Origin: Blasia pusilla
Taxonomy: Eukaryota > Marchantiophyta > Marchantiopsida > Blasiales
Direction of reading: 5' to 3'
Assembly (NCBI GenBank): GCA_050084515.1
Contig: CM114272.1
Span: 744,001 to 808,000 of the forward strand
DNA length: 64,000 bases
In this document: piece after piece, positions 1 to 11,325 of the stretch
How the letters are laid out: each line of letters begins with the position of its first letter
Position numbering within the stretch: position 1 is the first letter of the stretch
Position numbers and translations under genes: made by a program
The notes under the pieces: model-generated
The model's database searches: none
Told to the model about the DNA's origin: nothing
Seen by the model: only the letters and a program-made list of their open reading frames with translations

Positions 1-1600
1 AAGGGCAAACACAAGATTGATTATATTATATTTTATGCCATAATATATAACATTTAATCTTCTGCAACTCTGTATAACTTGCCCCTCTATTCTTCAAGGT
101 ATAGCATGCTGACATCCAATTTTTAAGATGCTCACCATTTAAGTATGATAGATGGCACACAATGGATCTCCTACCAACCTTCTTACCATAGGAACTATTT
201 CTCGATGTAAGATAGAAGAACACATATACTCTCGCATCATTGATTATCTCGAATATAATTGAGATGCTTCCTTAAATACCTTCATACAATAGTAAATATA
301 TTCACTAAGCTATGGATTTGGCTAATTTTACATTGATATACAATTGCGTGTAAACATGAGCCCAAAATATCCTCAAGATCATCTCCTACCACTATTATAT
401 CCTTGCTAAAATCCACATAATTCCATGTGGAACTACCAATATCTTCCTCAACGGAGTGCTATGTGAGCCTACATCCTTTAAGAAGATGTTGAGCAATTTT
501 TAACGTTATATAAAACCTTTTTAGCATAGTTTTCTTTGCAACATTGGGCTTCCCCATTTTGTATCTCTTAAGATCAACATACACTCTCCCCAAGTTAGCA
601 CCTTATTGGGAACAAAATATAATGAATCTCTCAATCTCTTTGGCATTAACTTCCCAATTCCATACCTTTAAAAATTCTCTTACACAATCTTTGTAATTCC
701 AATGTAAAGTCATAGAATCCATCCATATCCTTGGAAATGTATAATCATCTCTTCTCTAATGGCGATCGGAAAAACTAGTCTAGCCACGCCTCTCTTGTAG
801 TCATGTTAAAGTAATTCCTTGAATTGACTCTTTGTCTCTTGACACTATCACTCAACTCTACTCGATTATCTTACCTCTCTAAAGACTCAGTCCCACTAAA
901 CAAATCATTCAGAGGAGGAAGATATATTTTGGCAAAAAATGTTATGGCAAGATAAAGATAGTAAGATTTTATACTCAACCAACCAAAAAAATGGGACTAG
1001 GTATGTCAAAGTCCTTAGGTGGAGATTGGGAAGTATTGTAATAATAAGAAATAGCGATGTCAATATAATGGCTCAATATACACCGACGTGAAGGATAGTA
1101 TATAGAATTTAGATTTAGGGTTTAGCACTGAAAGGGAATACATGATCGTTAAGATAAGTTTTCCTGATCATCTCCATATCCCGACGTGTTAAGGAAAGCC
1201 AATGAAACACAATTAAACTTGAAGCAATGAATTGAAAATCTTAAGATCACCGAATAATTATTTTAGTGACGCAAGAGGGTTTCATGCTCATGACCTCTCG
1301 TATAAAAATAAGAAGTTAGAGTTTTTTTAAGACACAACAAGGAGCGAAATTATCCAAGTCTGTAACAAACAAATTCTTACTATTTCCAAAGGAACGCAAA
1401 GTTGTTTCCCAAAATTCCTTAGAACTGTGAAAGCTCTTAAGGCATTAATAGGAATTTGAGGTCTAATCCAAGACAAATCCTCCTCTTAAAGAAAAAGAGG
1501 AAAATATGAAGAAGAATATGATCAACACCATCATTGTCGCTTGTAGCTTCCTCAAGATCAACACCATCATTTTCGCGTCTCCTCTTCTCCTCCACACTTG
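1..1600. other. Unassigned AT-rich stretch, possibly decayed pol of the adjacent gypsy element
   Basis: No open frame longer than about 65 codons and no conserved domain is recognised. On the minus strand it lies downstream of the gag at about 1608-2837, which is where pol of that element would be expected, but I saw no convincing reverse transcriptase or integrase motif. A short minus-strand frame at 26-223 shows nothing familiar. Confidence 0.4.
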
Positions 1601-1607
1601 CATCTTG

Positions 1608-2837
1608 TCAACTCATATATTTCTCTTGTGTTAGGTATGCTTTAATACACCCTAATTCTACAAGATCATCCCTTTCGGTCAGATTACAGATAGTCTCTAT
1701 CCCTCGTAGCATCACTTCCAGAGGAAACTGTAATAATTCACTCTTAGTTACAAAAACAAGATGTCCTTCTAACTTTACTGCAAAGGTCTTAGAATCTAAT
1801 GTCATAGTGGAAATTCCTACTTGACTTCTCACTAAGCTCTTCATTCCTCATCTAATAAAGTTCATACTCAACGGCATACCAGTGTGCGTTGAATGAATCT
1901 TTCCATCTTTGAAATTTATAATTCCATTCCTACGGGCTTTTGAGAACTCCTCACATTCCCGACGTTGATGCTCGATACTATCACACCATATGCATCTTCT
2001 CACAAAGTTCCTACTTGTTTGAGGAATACTAACACTAGGATTCATATCAAGTTTAAGCTCAACTATCTCTACTCTCAATTCTTTAAACCTTTCACTAACT
2101 CATCAATGGCAAAATCTTCGAATTTTGTTGACATAGGTTTAGGCAAGGGAGTTGGAACTCATACCTTTGACTTGAATATTGCGCTTCTACCTCTACTTCG
2201 ACTTTGCTTTGTGAGGATAGTAACGACTTCTTCCACTTTCTTCCAATTTCTGCTTACACCTTCTTCTTCGGTTTTCTCTGCCAACCTAAAAAAAAGCTTG
2301 TACTCCAAATTCAAGGAATAGCTCAATTTTTCTCAAATCAAGAGTTTCCCTTTTACAAGAAGATAACTTGAAAAAATACTTCTCAAACTCTCTCAACAAT
2401 TCATTAAGAGTCATTCCCTTTCCTAGACATTGCTCTATCCATTCTAAGAAGCTATTCTTGGTCTCTCAATCCATATCATCATCGAAGAATTCTCCTTTGA
2501 TAAATTGCTCATACTTCTCCTAGGAGGTTGTATTTTCAGCTCTCAACTTTTTTATTTAACTACGAATCTCTAATATTACAACTAATTCAAAACTTAACAC
2601 CATATCACCTTCGGAAACATAATTTACCTCCATCTCACAGACGTACTCTCCAACATACTTGGTGATGTTTCTCCCATCAAACCTCCCCAAATTCTTTACA
2701 ATGGCTTGGAGAGCGCTTGTTGATCTTTGCTCTCCCAAACGAACTCCGCTTTATTGGCTCAACAATGTTGTCAAAGTTCGGAGAAGGTCCTAATCTCCCT
2801 CAGTTCCCATTGATGAAGTACTACCCAAAGAAGTCAT
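1608..2837 (-). pseudogene. Ty3/gypsy-type gag remnant with zinc knuckle
   Basis: Nucleocapsid/capsid precursor of a gypsy-like LTR retrotransposon, read on the minus strand. A start codon lies at 2837-2835, 70 bases inside the neighbouring LTR-A copy. The N-terminal part has a capsid-like stretch (LGRFDGRNITKYVGEYVCEM, about 2630-2690). A zinc knuckle of C-x2-C-x4-H-x4-C form (CIWCDSIEHQRREC) lies at about 1953-1994, followed by a GGMKSL-type segment. The reading frame is broken by stops and shifts, including one soon after the start, so no full product is possible. The position directly after an LTR on the same strand is what a 5' LTR-leader-gag order predicts. The family assignment is from memory of similar plant gag proteins and was not searched. 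Confidence 0.72.
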
Positions 2838-2907
2838 CTTGATAAAACTTCAACTTGCAAAATAGAATCTACCGCCTAAAAGAGCTCTTAGTGGAAGGAC
2901 CATTCAT

Positions 2908-4166
2908 TGTGTCGAGAGTTTTTCTTTGAATAAGGGCGAACCTTCTAGCTGAGGCAAACGTTCATGCAAGGTGAACTCTTCAAGAAAATTTTCTTCTCAA
3001 TAAAAAAAGTATTATATACACTTTCAATTATCTCACGACAAGAATCATGAATGGTAGTGTCGAGGTGATCACTTCTTCATAACATCTATTCTCGAAATTT
3101 CTCACTATAAAGTCTCTATAAACTACTTTACGATTGTACATAAGAAAACTGACACAACTAGTGTTAAACCCTACTCGAGCAGGCCTACTAACATCCATGG
3201 ATTTCCATATAAGGACATACAAAATAAAATCTAATGTCCTTCCGAACGTGACAATAGAAAGAATCATTGAAGTTGGAGATTGCATGACCTCGTTTATGAA
3301 TGCCTCCCGAAAATGGTAAACTAGATAGTGAGTAAACTAATTCCTATCTACAAAGAGAACCTTCACATGGTACGGATTAAGGAAAGGAAAATCATGTATT
3401 ACTTATGCTCGATCCATATCCATACTTAACGAATATCCTCTATTCTTCTCAAGAATGGATTTTGGCGGATAATCCACGTTCATTGGAAAAAAAAACAAGC
3501 CAAAACCATCCACTATTCCTAGTATGGAAAAATCCCTTAAGATTACGAGTCTCTCCAAATAACCATTTCCACACATATTTTAGAAAACTCTCGAAGAATA
3601 GACCATGGTTAACTTACTCTCCCAAGATGGGTAATCACTTCGCATTGGAAGAGCAAACAAACTGATGCCATGCACTAAAGAGTGATACGAGAAACTCATG
3701 AAATGAAGTAGAAGGTGATGAACCCTTGAAGGTCCCTCCTCTTTATATACTCACAAGAGATCCACAAGAGTACAAAATATGGCTAATCTTATCTTGTGCC
3801 ACATCGTTTCCTTTCAAGGCTTAACCAATCATATTTTGACACAAGTAGATTAAATATTATTTTCTCCAAAATATCCTCATCAACTCAATTAATATCCTTC
3901 AAACTACCCCAACAACATATCCAATAATCAATATTAATTTTATTTTACTTTCATTAATACACCAACTCCACTATTTCACTTTTATACATCCATGTTGCAT
4001 TTATAACATCTTTTCCTAAAGTTGGACCCGCACGAATGAGGCACCATAAAGAGGTTTAAACATGAAAATTCTATTTTCCTAAGCTAATTTACTAAATACT
4101 TATAAAACTCTCTCTAACACTTAATGAGAGGAGCGTGTGCATAGTAGATGATTTTACTATACGACA
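2908..4166 (-). repeat. LTR-A copy 1, minus sense, probable 5' LTR of the gag-bearing element
   Basis: On the plus strand the copy runs from a TGTGTCGAGAG-like start to an ACTATACGACA end. This is the reverse of the LTR-A sense form, which starts TGTCGTATAG and ends CTCTCGACACGACA. In the sense direction it has a TATATAAAGAGGAGG promoter-like box about 420 bases in. The gag start codon is 70 bases beyond its sense 3' end. The terminal TGTCGT is slightly eroded at the gag side. Confidence 0.8.
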
Positions 4167-4329
4167 ATGTGGGCGTGATGACAAGGCAAGATAGGCTTAA
4201 TGCATGAACAAGATTGACCAGACGTAGGCCAGAAATTTCATACGATAAATGGATGTCAAATCACTAGGCAAGGATACGGGTTGGTTGTTTGCATAAGTCT
4301 ATAGATATGGACTTTATCAACGTGCAATA

Positions 4330-4442
4330 TTTGTGATCTTATACTAAATAGAGGATAATTTATTAGAAAACTCGTCTTACATCAATGAGTATTGAAACTA
4401 TCAAGTTCATCTTTACTCAAAGAAAAACTCTCGACACGATCA
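4330..4442 (+). repeat. LTR-A 3'-terminal fragment
   Basis: About 110 bases match the last part of sense LTR-A, ending in the diagnostic CTCTCGACACGA. The rest of this copy is missing. The sequence between 4167 and 4330 is unassigned. The fragment abuts the end of a gypsy reverse transcriptase remnant, which suggests that LTR-A inserted there and was later truncated. Confidence 0.6.
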
Positions 4443-5250
4443 AGTTCTCACACTCTCTTATATTTTTAGTAACTTCAAATTTTGTTTGATTTGGATAGGG
4501 ACCAAATTCTCCACAACAACGATCTACTATGATAATATAAGAAATCTTAAAGCTATATTTTTCTTTAGAAAGAGTGAGATTCATCTCTTCTAGTCTTGTA
4601 AATATCATATCCACATCACAAATATGATTGTCATATCCTCTTATTCTTATCTTCATGATCAATTGCACATTCGTTTATAAGAATATCATCTATAAAAGGG
4701 ATGGTCTTCTAAAAAATGAACTAACTCAAAATATTATTGATTATGCTTTGCATAAGAGTGACAGGAGTTCTTACTCCTTGAGATAATGTGCACATTCTTT
4801 TAAGCCCAGTAGAGAGTACGTATTGATAATATCTCTACCAGAAATTGAATATACCTTAGTGCAAATCTCTTATTGAGAAGATATCACAAGTTACAAAAGC
4901 TTCTATGATTTCATCTCTTACACGGCCCGCTCTTATATTATAAAGAATTATCTATTTATTGGCTATATATTTTGGATGAATTGAAGAGGTTCTCATTTCT
5001 TTAGCACTATGAGTCATCGATTTTAGTAAGACCCCTTAGATGATTCCAATATATCATATCCATTTGCATCTTCTCTTTCAATAATTGAATGAACCTTGAT
5101 ATCATATCTCACGTTACTAGTATGGGTTTCAAATCTCAAAGCACATGTGGAACTATGAAGATTACCATTTTTACAATCACACTTGTATCTACATAACTAA
5201 TATCTTCTATATTAAAAGAGAAATCTTTCTACTCCGATAGAAAACTCACG
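4443..5250 (-). pseudogene. Ty3/gypsy reverse transcriptase fragment
   Basis: The minus strand encodes a broken gypsy reverse transcriptase. In order one sees a QGVRTPV segment (fingers/palm, about 4760), the catalytic box PFIDDI with both aspartates (about 4683-4708), and the stretch DVDMIFTRLEEMNLTLSKEK, followed by a CGEFGPYPNQTK segment that fits the thumb/connection region. Stops and shifts interrupt it. It is cut off where an LTR-A terminus begins. It lies on the wrong side of LTR-A copy 1 to be simply the pol of the gag at 1608-2837, so it is either a separate copy or a rearranged piece. Confidence 0.7.
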
Positions 5251-5356
5251 CCTATAATTTAGAGTAAATCCAACTTATCTTTTGATACAATCTTGTAAAG
5301 TCAAAGACTTTTAGATTCTAATGTCTCATAGGATGTAGAATGTCTATAAAAGGTTA

Positions 5357-5642
5357 CATATGGACAAAGTATGTATCCACGGAATTGTTCATGTGCGTGG
5401 AATTTCGTCCGTAAAATAAAAGGACTTATCAATATGGGCCTCATCACCCCTTTCTTTCGCATCCTCCCCACGTGCTTCATGATCGACTATTTCTCATTTC
5501 TTGTTTCTTCTACCTCCATTGCCTCCCCCCTTATTGCTCTACCCATCCGTGCCTTACCTTCTTCCATAAACTATAAGTATGGGCTTCACCTTTTGCATTC
5601 CATATCCGTGGACACGTCCACACTTGTCCATTTTAGTGATAA
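5357..5642 (+). repeat. MITE-like repeat M, copy 1
   Basis: This block of about 285 bases starts with TGGACAAAGTATG and ends near CACTTGTCCA. Reverse-complemented, it shares several ordered blocks with the insert at 8677-8990, such as the CTATAAGTATGGGCTTCACC region. It contains internal inverted GTCCA/TGGAC motifs and abuts the start of LTR-A copy 3. It has no coding capacity. Confidence 0.6.
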
Positions 5643-6189
5643 TGTTGTGTAGTAAAATGATTCGACGTGTACATTTCACTCTTATCAGAATTAGAGAAAG
5701 TTTATATAAGTATTAAGTGATTAGCTTAGGAAAATAAAATTTAATAATTCTTAATTCTAACTTTAAACTTCTTAATGATGCCTAATTTATATGAACTTAT
5801 CTATAGAAAAAGAGATCATAAATGAAACATAAAAAATATACAAGTAAAGTAGTGGATTGGTATATTAATGACAATAAATTTAAAATAGTCATGGTTGGTG
5901 AAGAAGTTAAACTAGGATAGTTGGAAAGATATAGAATGATTTTATGATGATTTTTTAGAATAGATAAAAGGTAATCTACTTGTGTCCAAAAGAGATTGGC
6001 TAAGATTGGATAATATTGGTTTTATTTTTACTCGTGTGAATCCCTTATGAGTATATAAAGAGGAGGGACCTTCAAGGGTTCATTACCTTCAACTTCATTT
6101 CTCAAGTTTCCCTTGTCGTTCTTGAATAGATGATATTGGACTTGCTTGCTCTTTCAATGAGAGTGAAATATCTCTTTTAAGAAAATGAT
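5643..6189 (+). repeat. LTR-A copy 3, left part (interrupted by chromovirus)
   Basis: It begins TGTTGTGTAGTAAAATGA, the LTR-A sense start with two changes. It continues through the GAGTATATAAAGAGG promoter-like box (about 6050) and stops where the chromovirus LTR starts. The matching right part resumes at 11624. Confidence 0.75.
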
Positions 6190-6542
6190 TATAACTCTCA
6201 ATCTTATAAGACTACTTTAGAGTTACTCAAAAGTAGAATGTCTTTCGAGGTCTCTCCTCTTCTTTTATATACTTAGAGATAGGTACAAGGAAAATAAATT
6301 AGCTCTACCCATCTTTATACCATGTGTCTTATTTTCATAGTATGAGAGGATCTTCTTTGGACTCTAATGTTCATATCTCATCTTATCACATCTACCTCCA
6401 ACCTCATCATTATATGACTTTTTACCAACCTATGGCCCCACTCTCATCTTTATCTCATATTCTTTGTCTTTTCTTTTTTTTTGCTAGTTCTTTTTCATTT
6501 ATGCGATTCATATCATAGACTATAACTTAACTATGACTAACA
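6190..6542 (-). repeat. 3' LTR of the chromovirus
   Basis: On the plus strand it runs from TATAACTCTCAATC to CTATGACTAACA. It aligns over its length with 11326-11623, apart from an indel of about 55 bases near 6360-6420. On the minus strand it starts TGTTAG. Confidence 0.8.
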
Positions 6543-6619
6543 AATGGTGGTTACAACCCTTCTCCTATTTAAGATACAATGTTTTCATTGTGAGAACCTT
6601 TCAAAGTCTTGTACTAACA

Positions 6620-7800
6620 ATGATACGTTGGCCAAGTGGTTGAGGGTTCCCATAGAACCTCAAATAATGAATATTCTTTCCATTAGACTAAGTATTTGAC
6701 TTGTTCGTAATGAGTTCCTTGAGTGCGTTTCGTTAATATACGTTCCACTTCAAATTCTTCGTCATCTTCTATAATTTGAGGAAGTGATGGATGAAGAATA
6801 TTATCCTCGAATCTTTTAGCACGTGGAATAAACGATCGAAAAAGAGAGATATGAAACATATGATGGATTTTCATATATGTCGGTAGGTCTAGCTAGCTTA
6901 TATGCTACAACGCCCATTTTCTGCAGGATAGTAAAGTGCCCAATATAACGAGAATTATGCTTACGAACACCTACTAAAGATAAATTGGTTGTTACTAACC
7001 AAACCTTGTCCCTTTAAAAAACCATGGCACCTTGACGATGAGAATCTATATTATTATTTTTTTGATTTTGGGCAATAGCCAAATTCTCCTTAACAAGCTG
7101 AAATCCTTTTCTGAATCTGATTCACAAACTCATTTATAGCTTCTACCTTTGTAGATTCCTTGGGAATTTTAATTCCTTATTCGAGTGAGACTATAAGGGA
7201 TCGAGGGATGGTAGCCATACATTGAAAAGAAGGGTGTTATCTTCGTGGAAGACTTCATGGATTTGTTGTATGATAACTCTATTAATGCTAACAATGAGTC
7301 CCATCCTTGTTGATCTTCCAATGTTAAGGTCCGTAACATATCCTCAATGGTATGGTTCACCCTTTCAATTTTTCCTTCGATTTGAGGATAATAAATTGTA
7401 GACATGACTAGTTTAGTTTGGAGCAAATCCAAATAAAGCCTTCCAAAATATACGTGTGAATTGGGGTTCTCTATCAATGATAAGTACTTTAGGAAGACCA
7501 TGATGAAAAAATACTGTCTCAATATAGATACTAGCCAACTTTCACGTAGTGCTAGTCTTCTTGGTAGGAAAAAGATATATCATCTTGTTTAGTCTATCCA
7601 CAAAGACTACAATAGAGTCATATCCAATATTTTCCATCAATAAGAGTGAATTTGTATTTCATATATATTATCTATATATATGGCATGTAAGTCAGGACGT
7701 CTGCCAACTACTTCTTTCCTTCTACATAGACAATTTTCATGGTGGATTCTTGTCAATATTTTGCCAATCGAATTTAGCGTTTGGAGAGCTCTTTTTAGAA
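6620..7800 (-). pseudogene. Chromovirus integrase with C-terminal chromodomain (truncated)
   Basis: The integrase core is readable on the minus strand: a DSIVVFVDRLNKM segment, HGLPKVLIIDRE with the second acidic residue, then YYPQIEGKIERVNHTIEDML with the third (about 7370-7410), and TPFFSMYGYHP. The C-terminal part has MFHISLF, and then a chromodomain (EFEVERILTKRT, KYLV, WKEYS, WEP at about 6640-6760), with one stop in place of a lysine codon. The N-terminal zinc-binding module and the first core aspartate are missing: the frame passes from the RNase H tail almost directly into the middle of the core. Chromodomains guide chromoviruses to chromatin marks; this copy cannot be active. Confidence 0.88.
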
Positions 7801-8265
7801 CTCTAAGTATACCAATGACTTGAAATCAGTCTCCACCAAAGATTCCTTATCATCCAAATAGTGTTTCCAATCCTTGGTTGCGAATGTAATAAAAAAAATC
7901 TTGCTCATTTTGTATAGTAGTTTTGCTCTATTGGCAACAACTTGCAAGAAAAGAAGGCAATAAGTTATCATCCATCCTCCCATTCTTGTTGTAATATTCC
8001 TCCAATGATAGCACTTGATGCAACTATGGCCAACTTGATAGGTCAATTAGAATCATACAACTTCAAAATAGGACCTTTGATCAAGACATATTTTAATGAT
8101 TGAAAAGCAATCTCTTGTGATGTATCCCAATTCCATTTTTGTCCTTTCCCTAGTAAAGTTGGCAAAGATTGTGCAATTCAAGCAAAATCTTTGACAAATC
8201 TTCGATAGAATCCTATTCATCCTAGAAAACTCTTCAATTGAGTTTGATCCTTGTACGCACTTCAT
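7800..8265 (-). pseudogene. Chromovirus RNase H and connection region
   Basis: The minus strand reads FATKDWKHYLDDKESLVETD then FKSLVYL, the hallmark of gypsy RNase H, preceded by a GRMDDNLLPSFLQ segment. A connection-domain stretch with several frameshifts lies at 8053-8265. The downstream linker (about 7700-7790) still resembles the usual region between RNase H and integrase. Confidence 0.8.
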
Positions 8266-8379
8266 TTTTGGATTATTTCTACCTTCTCACTCATCACTTG
8301 ATTCTGTGCTTATTTGGTGCCATAGATAATCAACTTATGTCTTTTCGAACTCATATTTTGAAGCTTTAGCATACAACTT

Positions 8380-9448
8380 GTTATCTTCTAACATTTTAAG
8401 GTCTTCTTTTAGATGCTTTATATGCTCATATATGATTTTACTATATATAGACCAAGATATCATTTAAGAATACGATGATAAACTTATCTAGATATGGACG
8501 AAAGATATCATTCATTAGACCTATAAAGGTTGAAGATGCATTAGTAAGACCAAATGGCACAACCAAATATTCAAAGTGTCCATACCTAGTACGAAAAGCA
8601 GTCTTGGGCACATCTTTATCCGCAATTTGAATTTGGTTGTAGATGCTTCTTAAGTCGAGTTTGGTGAAGTATTTTGCTCATGTAGATCATGGTTGCACAA
8701 AAACGGAAAAGTCCTTCCTTAGGACGGATATTGACATACAAATCCGGACATGGTTTCCAAGAGGTAAGACCACACTTGTAGTCCATGATGGAAGGCAAGA
8801 CAATGATGAGTGGAGCAATGAGGGAGGAGGGAGTGAAGGTGGAGGGAGGAAGAAATGGGGTAGTATGGAATACGAAGGCAAGTAAGGAGAAAGAGAAAGA
8901 TGGGGGCCCATATGGACAAGTCCTTCCATAAGGCGGAAGAAAGTCCATGGACATGGACTTGTCCACCGGCACGTACTTTGTCCACATGCAACCTTGTTGT
9001 AGATAGTCGAATAAATAATCCATTCTTGGTAACGGATATTTGTTATTTACTTTTTTCTGATTCAATGTTGTATACTCGATACACAATTGCAGGCTTCCAT
9101 CCTTATTTTTCACGAAAAAAATTGGTGCTCAATATGGCGAGATGTTTGGTTGGATGAAGCCTTTCTACAACATCTTCTCTCTTTGGGCTTTACATTCTTC
9201 TAATTCCCTCAGCATCAAGTGCTAAGAATCTTACATGGTAGTGTGCTTCTTAGAAGGTCATTAATCTTATGGTCTACCCTACGTTTGGATGGTAGCCTTG
9301 ATGATAAATCTTCTTGGAATACATCTTCGTATTTCTCCAATACTTCTCTTAAATTCTCTATTACCTCCGATTCTTTTTCAAACCACCAATATCTCTTAAT
9401 AAACCAAGGAAGCATATCATCTTCATGTTTGATAAGAGGTTTTTTCAA
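8380..9448 (-). pseudogene. Chromovirus reverse transcriptase, split by an insert
   Basis: The minus strand shows the linker EKYEDVFQEDLSSRLPSKRR (about 9290-9350), then KNKDGSLQLCIEY and NKYPLPRMDYLFDYLQQG (about 8995-9113). After the foreign insert at 8677-8990 the frame resumes with [22 protein letters not shown] and FIIVFLND. The polymerase active-site box, normally with two aspartates, reads FLND, so one catalytic aspartate has become asparagine. Removing the insert restores a continuous domain, which places the insertion after integration of the chromovirus. Confidence 0.9.
8677..8990 (-). repeat. MITE-like repeat M, copy 2, inside the reverse transcriptase
   Basis: About 310 bases interrupt the chromovirus reverse transcriptase precisely. 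The trinucleotide TGC flanks both sides, consistent with a 3-base target duplication, but this is too short to be certain. On the minus strand the repeat starts TGTGGACAAAGTACG, matching copy 1 at 5357. It contains nested inverted repeats such as GGACAAGTCC with GGACTTGTCC. It has no transposase and is presumed non-autonomous. Confidence 0.7.
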
Positions 9449-9659
9449 TTATATATAGGGATAGGATTCTAGGATATGATCTAACTCTATTTCCATAAAG
9501 CTTCCACTCTCATGTCTTTTTCTCCAATCTACCTTTAGATTGTACTATTAGATCCAAGGAATCCCCAAGATAACATCATAACGTGGTAATGGAATGACCT
9601 TCAACTCCAACTCTCCATGATACTTTCCTATCATCAACTCTACACTTCGAAGCTTCTCA

Positions 9660-9800
9660 ATCCCTTCTATTTTCCTGTTTGGAAATTCGACCATTTCATT
9701 TTGATTCCTCTAGAGTTAATCCAAACTTCATCGCTATGACTCTTGAAAGGAAGTTTTTTGTTGCACAAGGATTAATTAACACTGTACCTTCGGATCCTTC
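9660..9800 (-). pseudogene. Chromovirus aspartic protease remnant
   Basis: The minus strand reads LINPCATKNFLSRVIAMKFG, aligning to the usual L-[IV]-D-S-G-A-T-x-x-F-[IL] box of gypsy proteases. The catalytic D-S-G is replaced by N-P-C, so the protease is dead. It sits between gag and reverse transcriptase as expected. Confidence 0.75.
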
Positions 9801-9989
9801 TACTTCCCCATCTATGATAATCAGATCGGTTTTTCCTCTCTTCAAACCATCTACCTCCACATATTTGTATGGATCGTCAATTTTTCTCCTTTTTGTAGAA
9901 CCATTATATCAACGAGGCAAGATTATTGGTGGTTGGCGTTTCCTTAAGGTTCCCCTTCTTCGTCATCTTCATGCATATGTCCCCCTTGA

Positions 9990-10790
9990 AGATGATTGAA
10001 AGGGCAATAATATGGCCTATTTCCAAGCAAAAAAGCAACAATTTATGGTTACATGACCATATCTACCACACTCAAAATATTTGTGTGTATCTCTTTGGAC
10101 TTCAAATTCTCTCCCTTCTTTATGAACCCCCGCCCCATCGATTCGAGAATCGATTCCTTGATTTTTGGGATTCCAATCTTTTTCCATTGGTTATATTACA
10201 TTAAACTTTTAGGGTGCATAACCATCTCGTGCTCGAAGGTTATCCAACTCCATGGGTATGGGTCTATAGAGGTTGTTCATAGAAGCAACCGCCTCTCCTC
10301 CTTATTCATACAATTTTTCCGTATGTTGGGCACATACAATTTGTTTATTGATATCCTTAGGGTTATCTCGAATCACTTCTTTACACACCTTCTTCTTCAA
10401 ACCTCTCTCGAGGGCTTTTGCCTCACTCATGTCACAAATTTGTATTTATAAGTCACGAAACTCGTCGATGAAGTCCTCCACACTACCTTTCTGCTCCAAT
10501 CATCAATATTCATTTTAGTAGTGAGGATGGGATTCATAACTTGAAAATTCTTCTATAGCCCTTGTTTCATTCCGCTCCATGTGATTTTTCAACTCATTTC
10601 AATCAAAGATCTCTTCCATTGTTGATACCATATTAATGCTCGAATTGTTAAAAAAATCTTACAAACATCCTTGCAATATGATCATCGATGTTCAAAAGGG
10701 ATAAATGGATTTCCATACAAGTGATCCAACCCTCTAATATTCGTTTAACTTGACTTGATTTGTATGGTTCTATCTTGCATATCTTTTTCA
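9990..10790 (-). pseudogene. Chromovirus gag remnant
   Basis: The capsid part shows WYQQWKRSLIEMS, KNFQVMNPI and QKGSVEDFIDEFRDL (about 10440-10660), the typical retrotransposon gag pattern. A zinc knuckle follows at about 10045-10090 (ECGRYGHVTINC) with the first cysteine lost. There are several stops. Confidence 0.8.
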
Positions 10791-10799
10791 TTTACAATA

Positions 10800-11300
10800 T
10801 CAATGACGTTAAAGGTATTATCAATGCAATGATTTTATTATAATACTCTTGGCGAAACTTCTTCACCATAAACTCTCTATATGCTACGTTGCGTTGACAA
10901 ACGACATGGACAATACATTTAGTGTTTAAAAGCTCTCGTGGGGGCCTATTGAAATCCATTTCCCATATCTTATTTAAAATAATATATAAATAGTGCAATC
11001 CCACACACGATCATATATAATAATTGGTAGGATCATCGAGAAGCGAGACTCCATTACTTGTATCCTAAAAACTTTGCCAAAGCGATATACGAGATAGCTC
11101 ATGAACCAGTGTCTATCTATATTAGAAATGGAAAATTATGAGTCAATTTCGTTCCCCCTCCATCCAATACCTATAAAGCAACCCTTCTCCCTCACTCTAC
11201 TTGCAGCTCAATAACCAATATTAGTCTTTAACAAGCATATCTAACTCTCAAGAATGTATAATTACTTGGTTATTCTTCTAAGAGAGATTGCTCTCGTTGG
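10800..11300 (-). repeat. Chromovirus leader with weak similarity to antisense LTR-A
   Basis: Between the gag and the 5' LTR, blocks resemble the antisense form of LTR-A: a run ending in ACATTTAGTGTTTAAA, CATGAACCAGTGTCTATCTA and CTCTCGTTGGAAGAG. The similarity is patchy. It may be an old LTR-A piece captured in the leader or coincidental low-complexity matching. Confidence 0.4.
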
Positions 11301-11307
11301 AAGAGTA

Positions 11308-11325
11308 ACCTTGTTCTGATGCTAT
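11308..11325 (-). other. Primer-binding site of the chromovirus
   Basis: Directly inside the 5' LTR, the minus strand reads GCATCAGAACAAGG. This resembles the common plant site GGTATCAGAGC, which is complementary to the 3' end of initiator tRNA-Met. Two or three changes show decay. Confidence 0.6.

Noticed and set aside
8687-8991. Protein-coding frames over the MITE-like insert
   Set aside because: Frames on both strands are caused by the pyrimidine/purine bias of the insert; it interrupts a reverse transcriptase.
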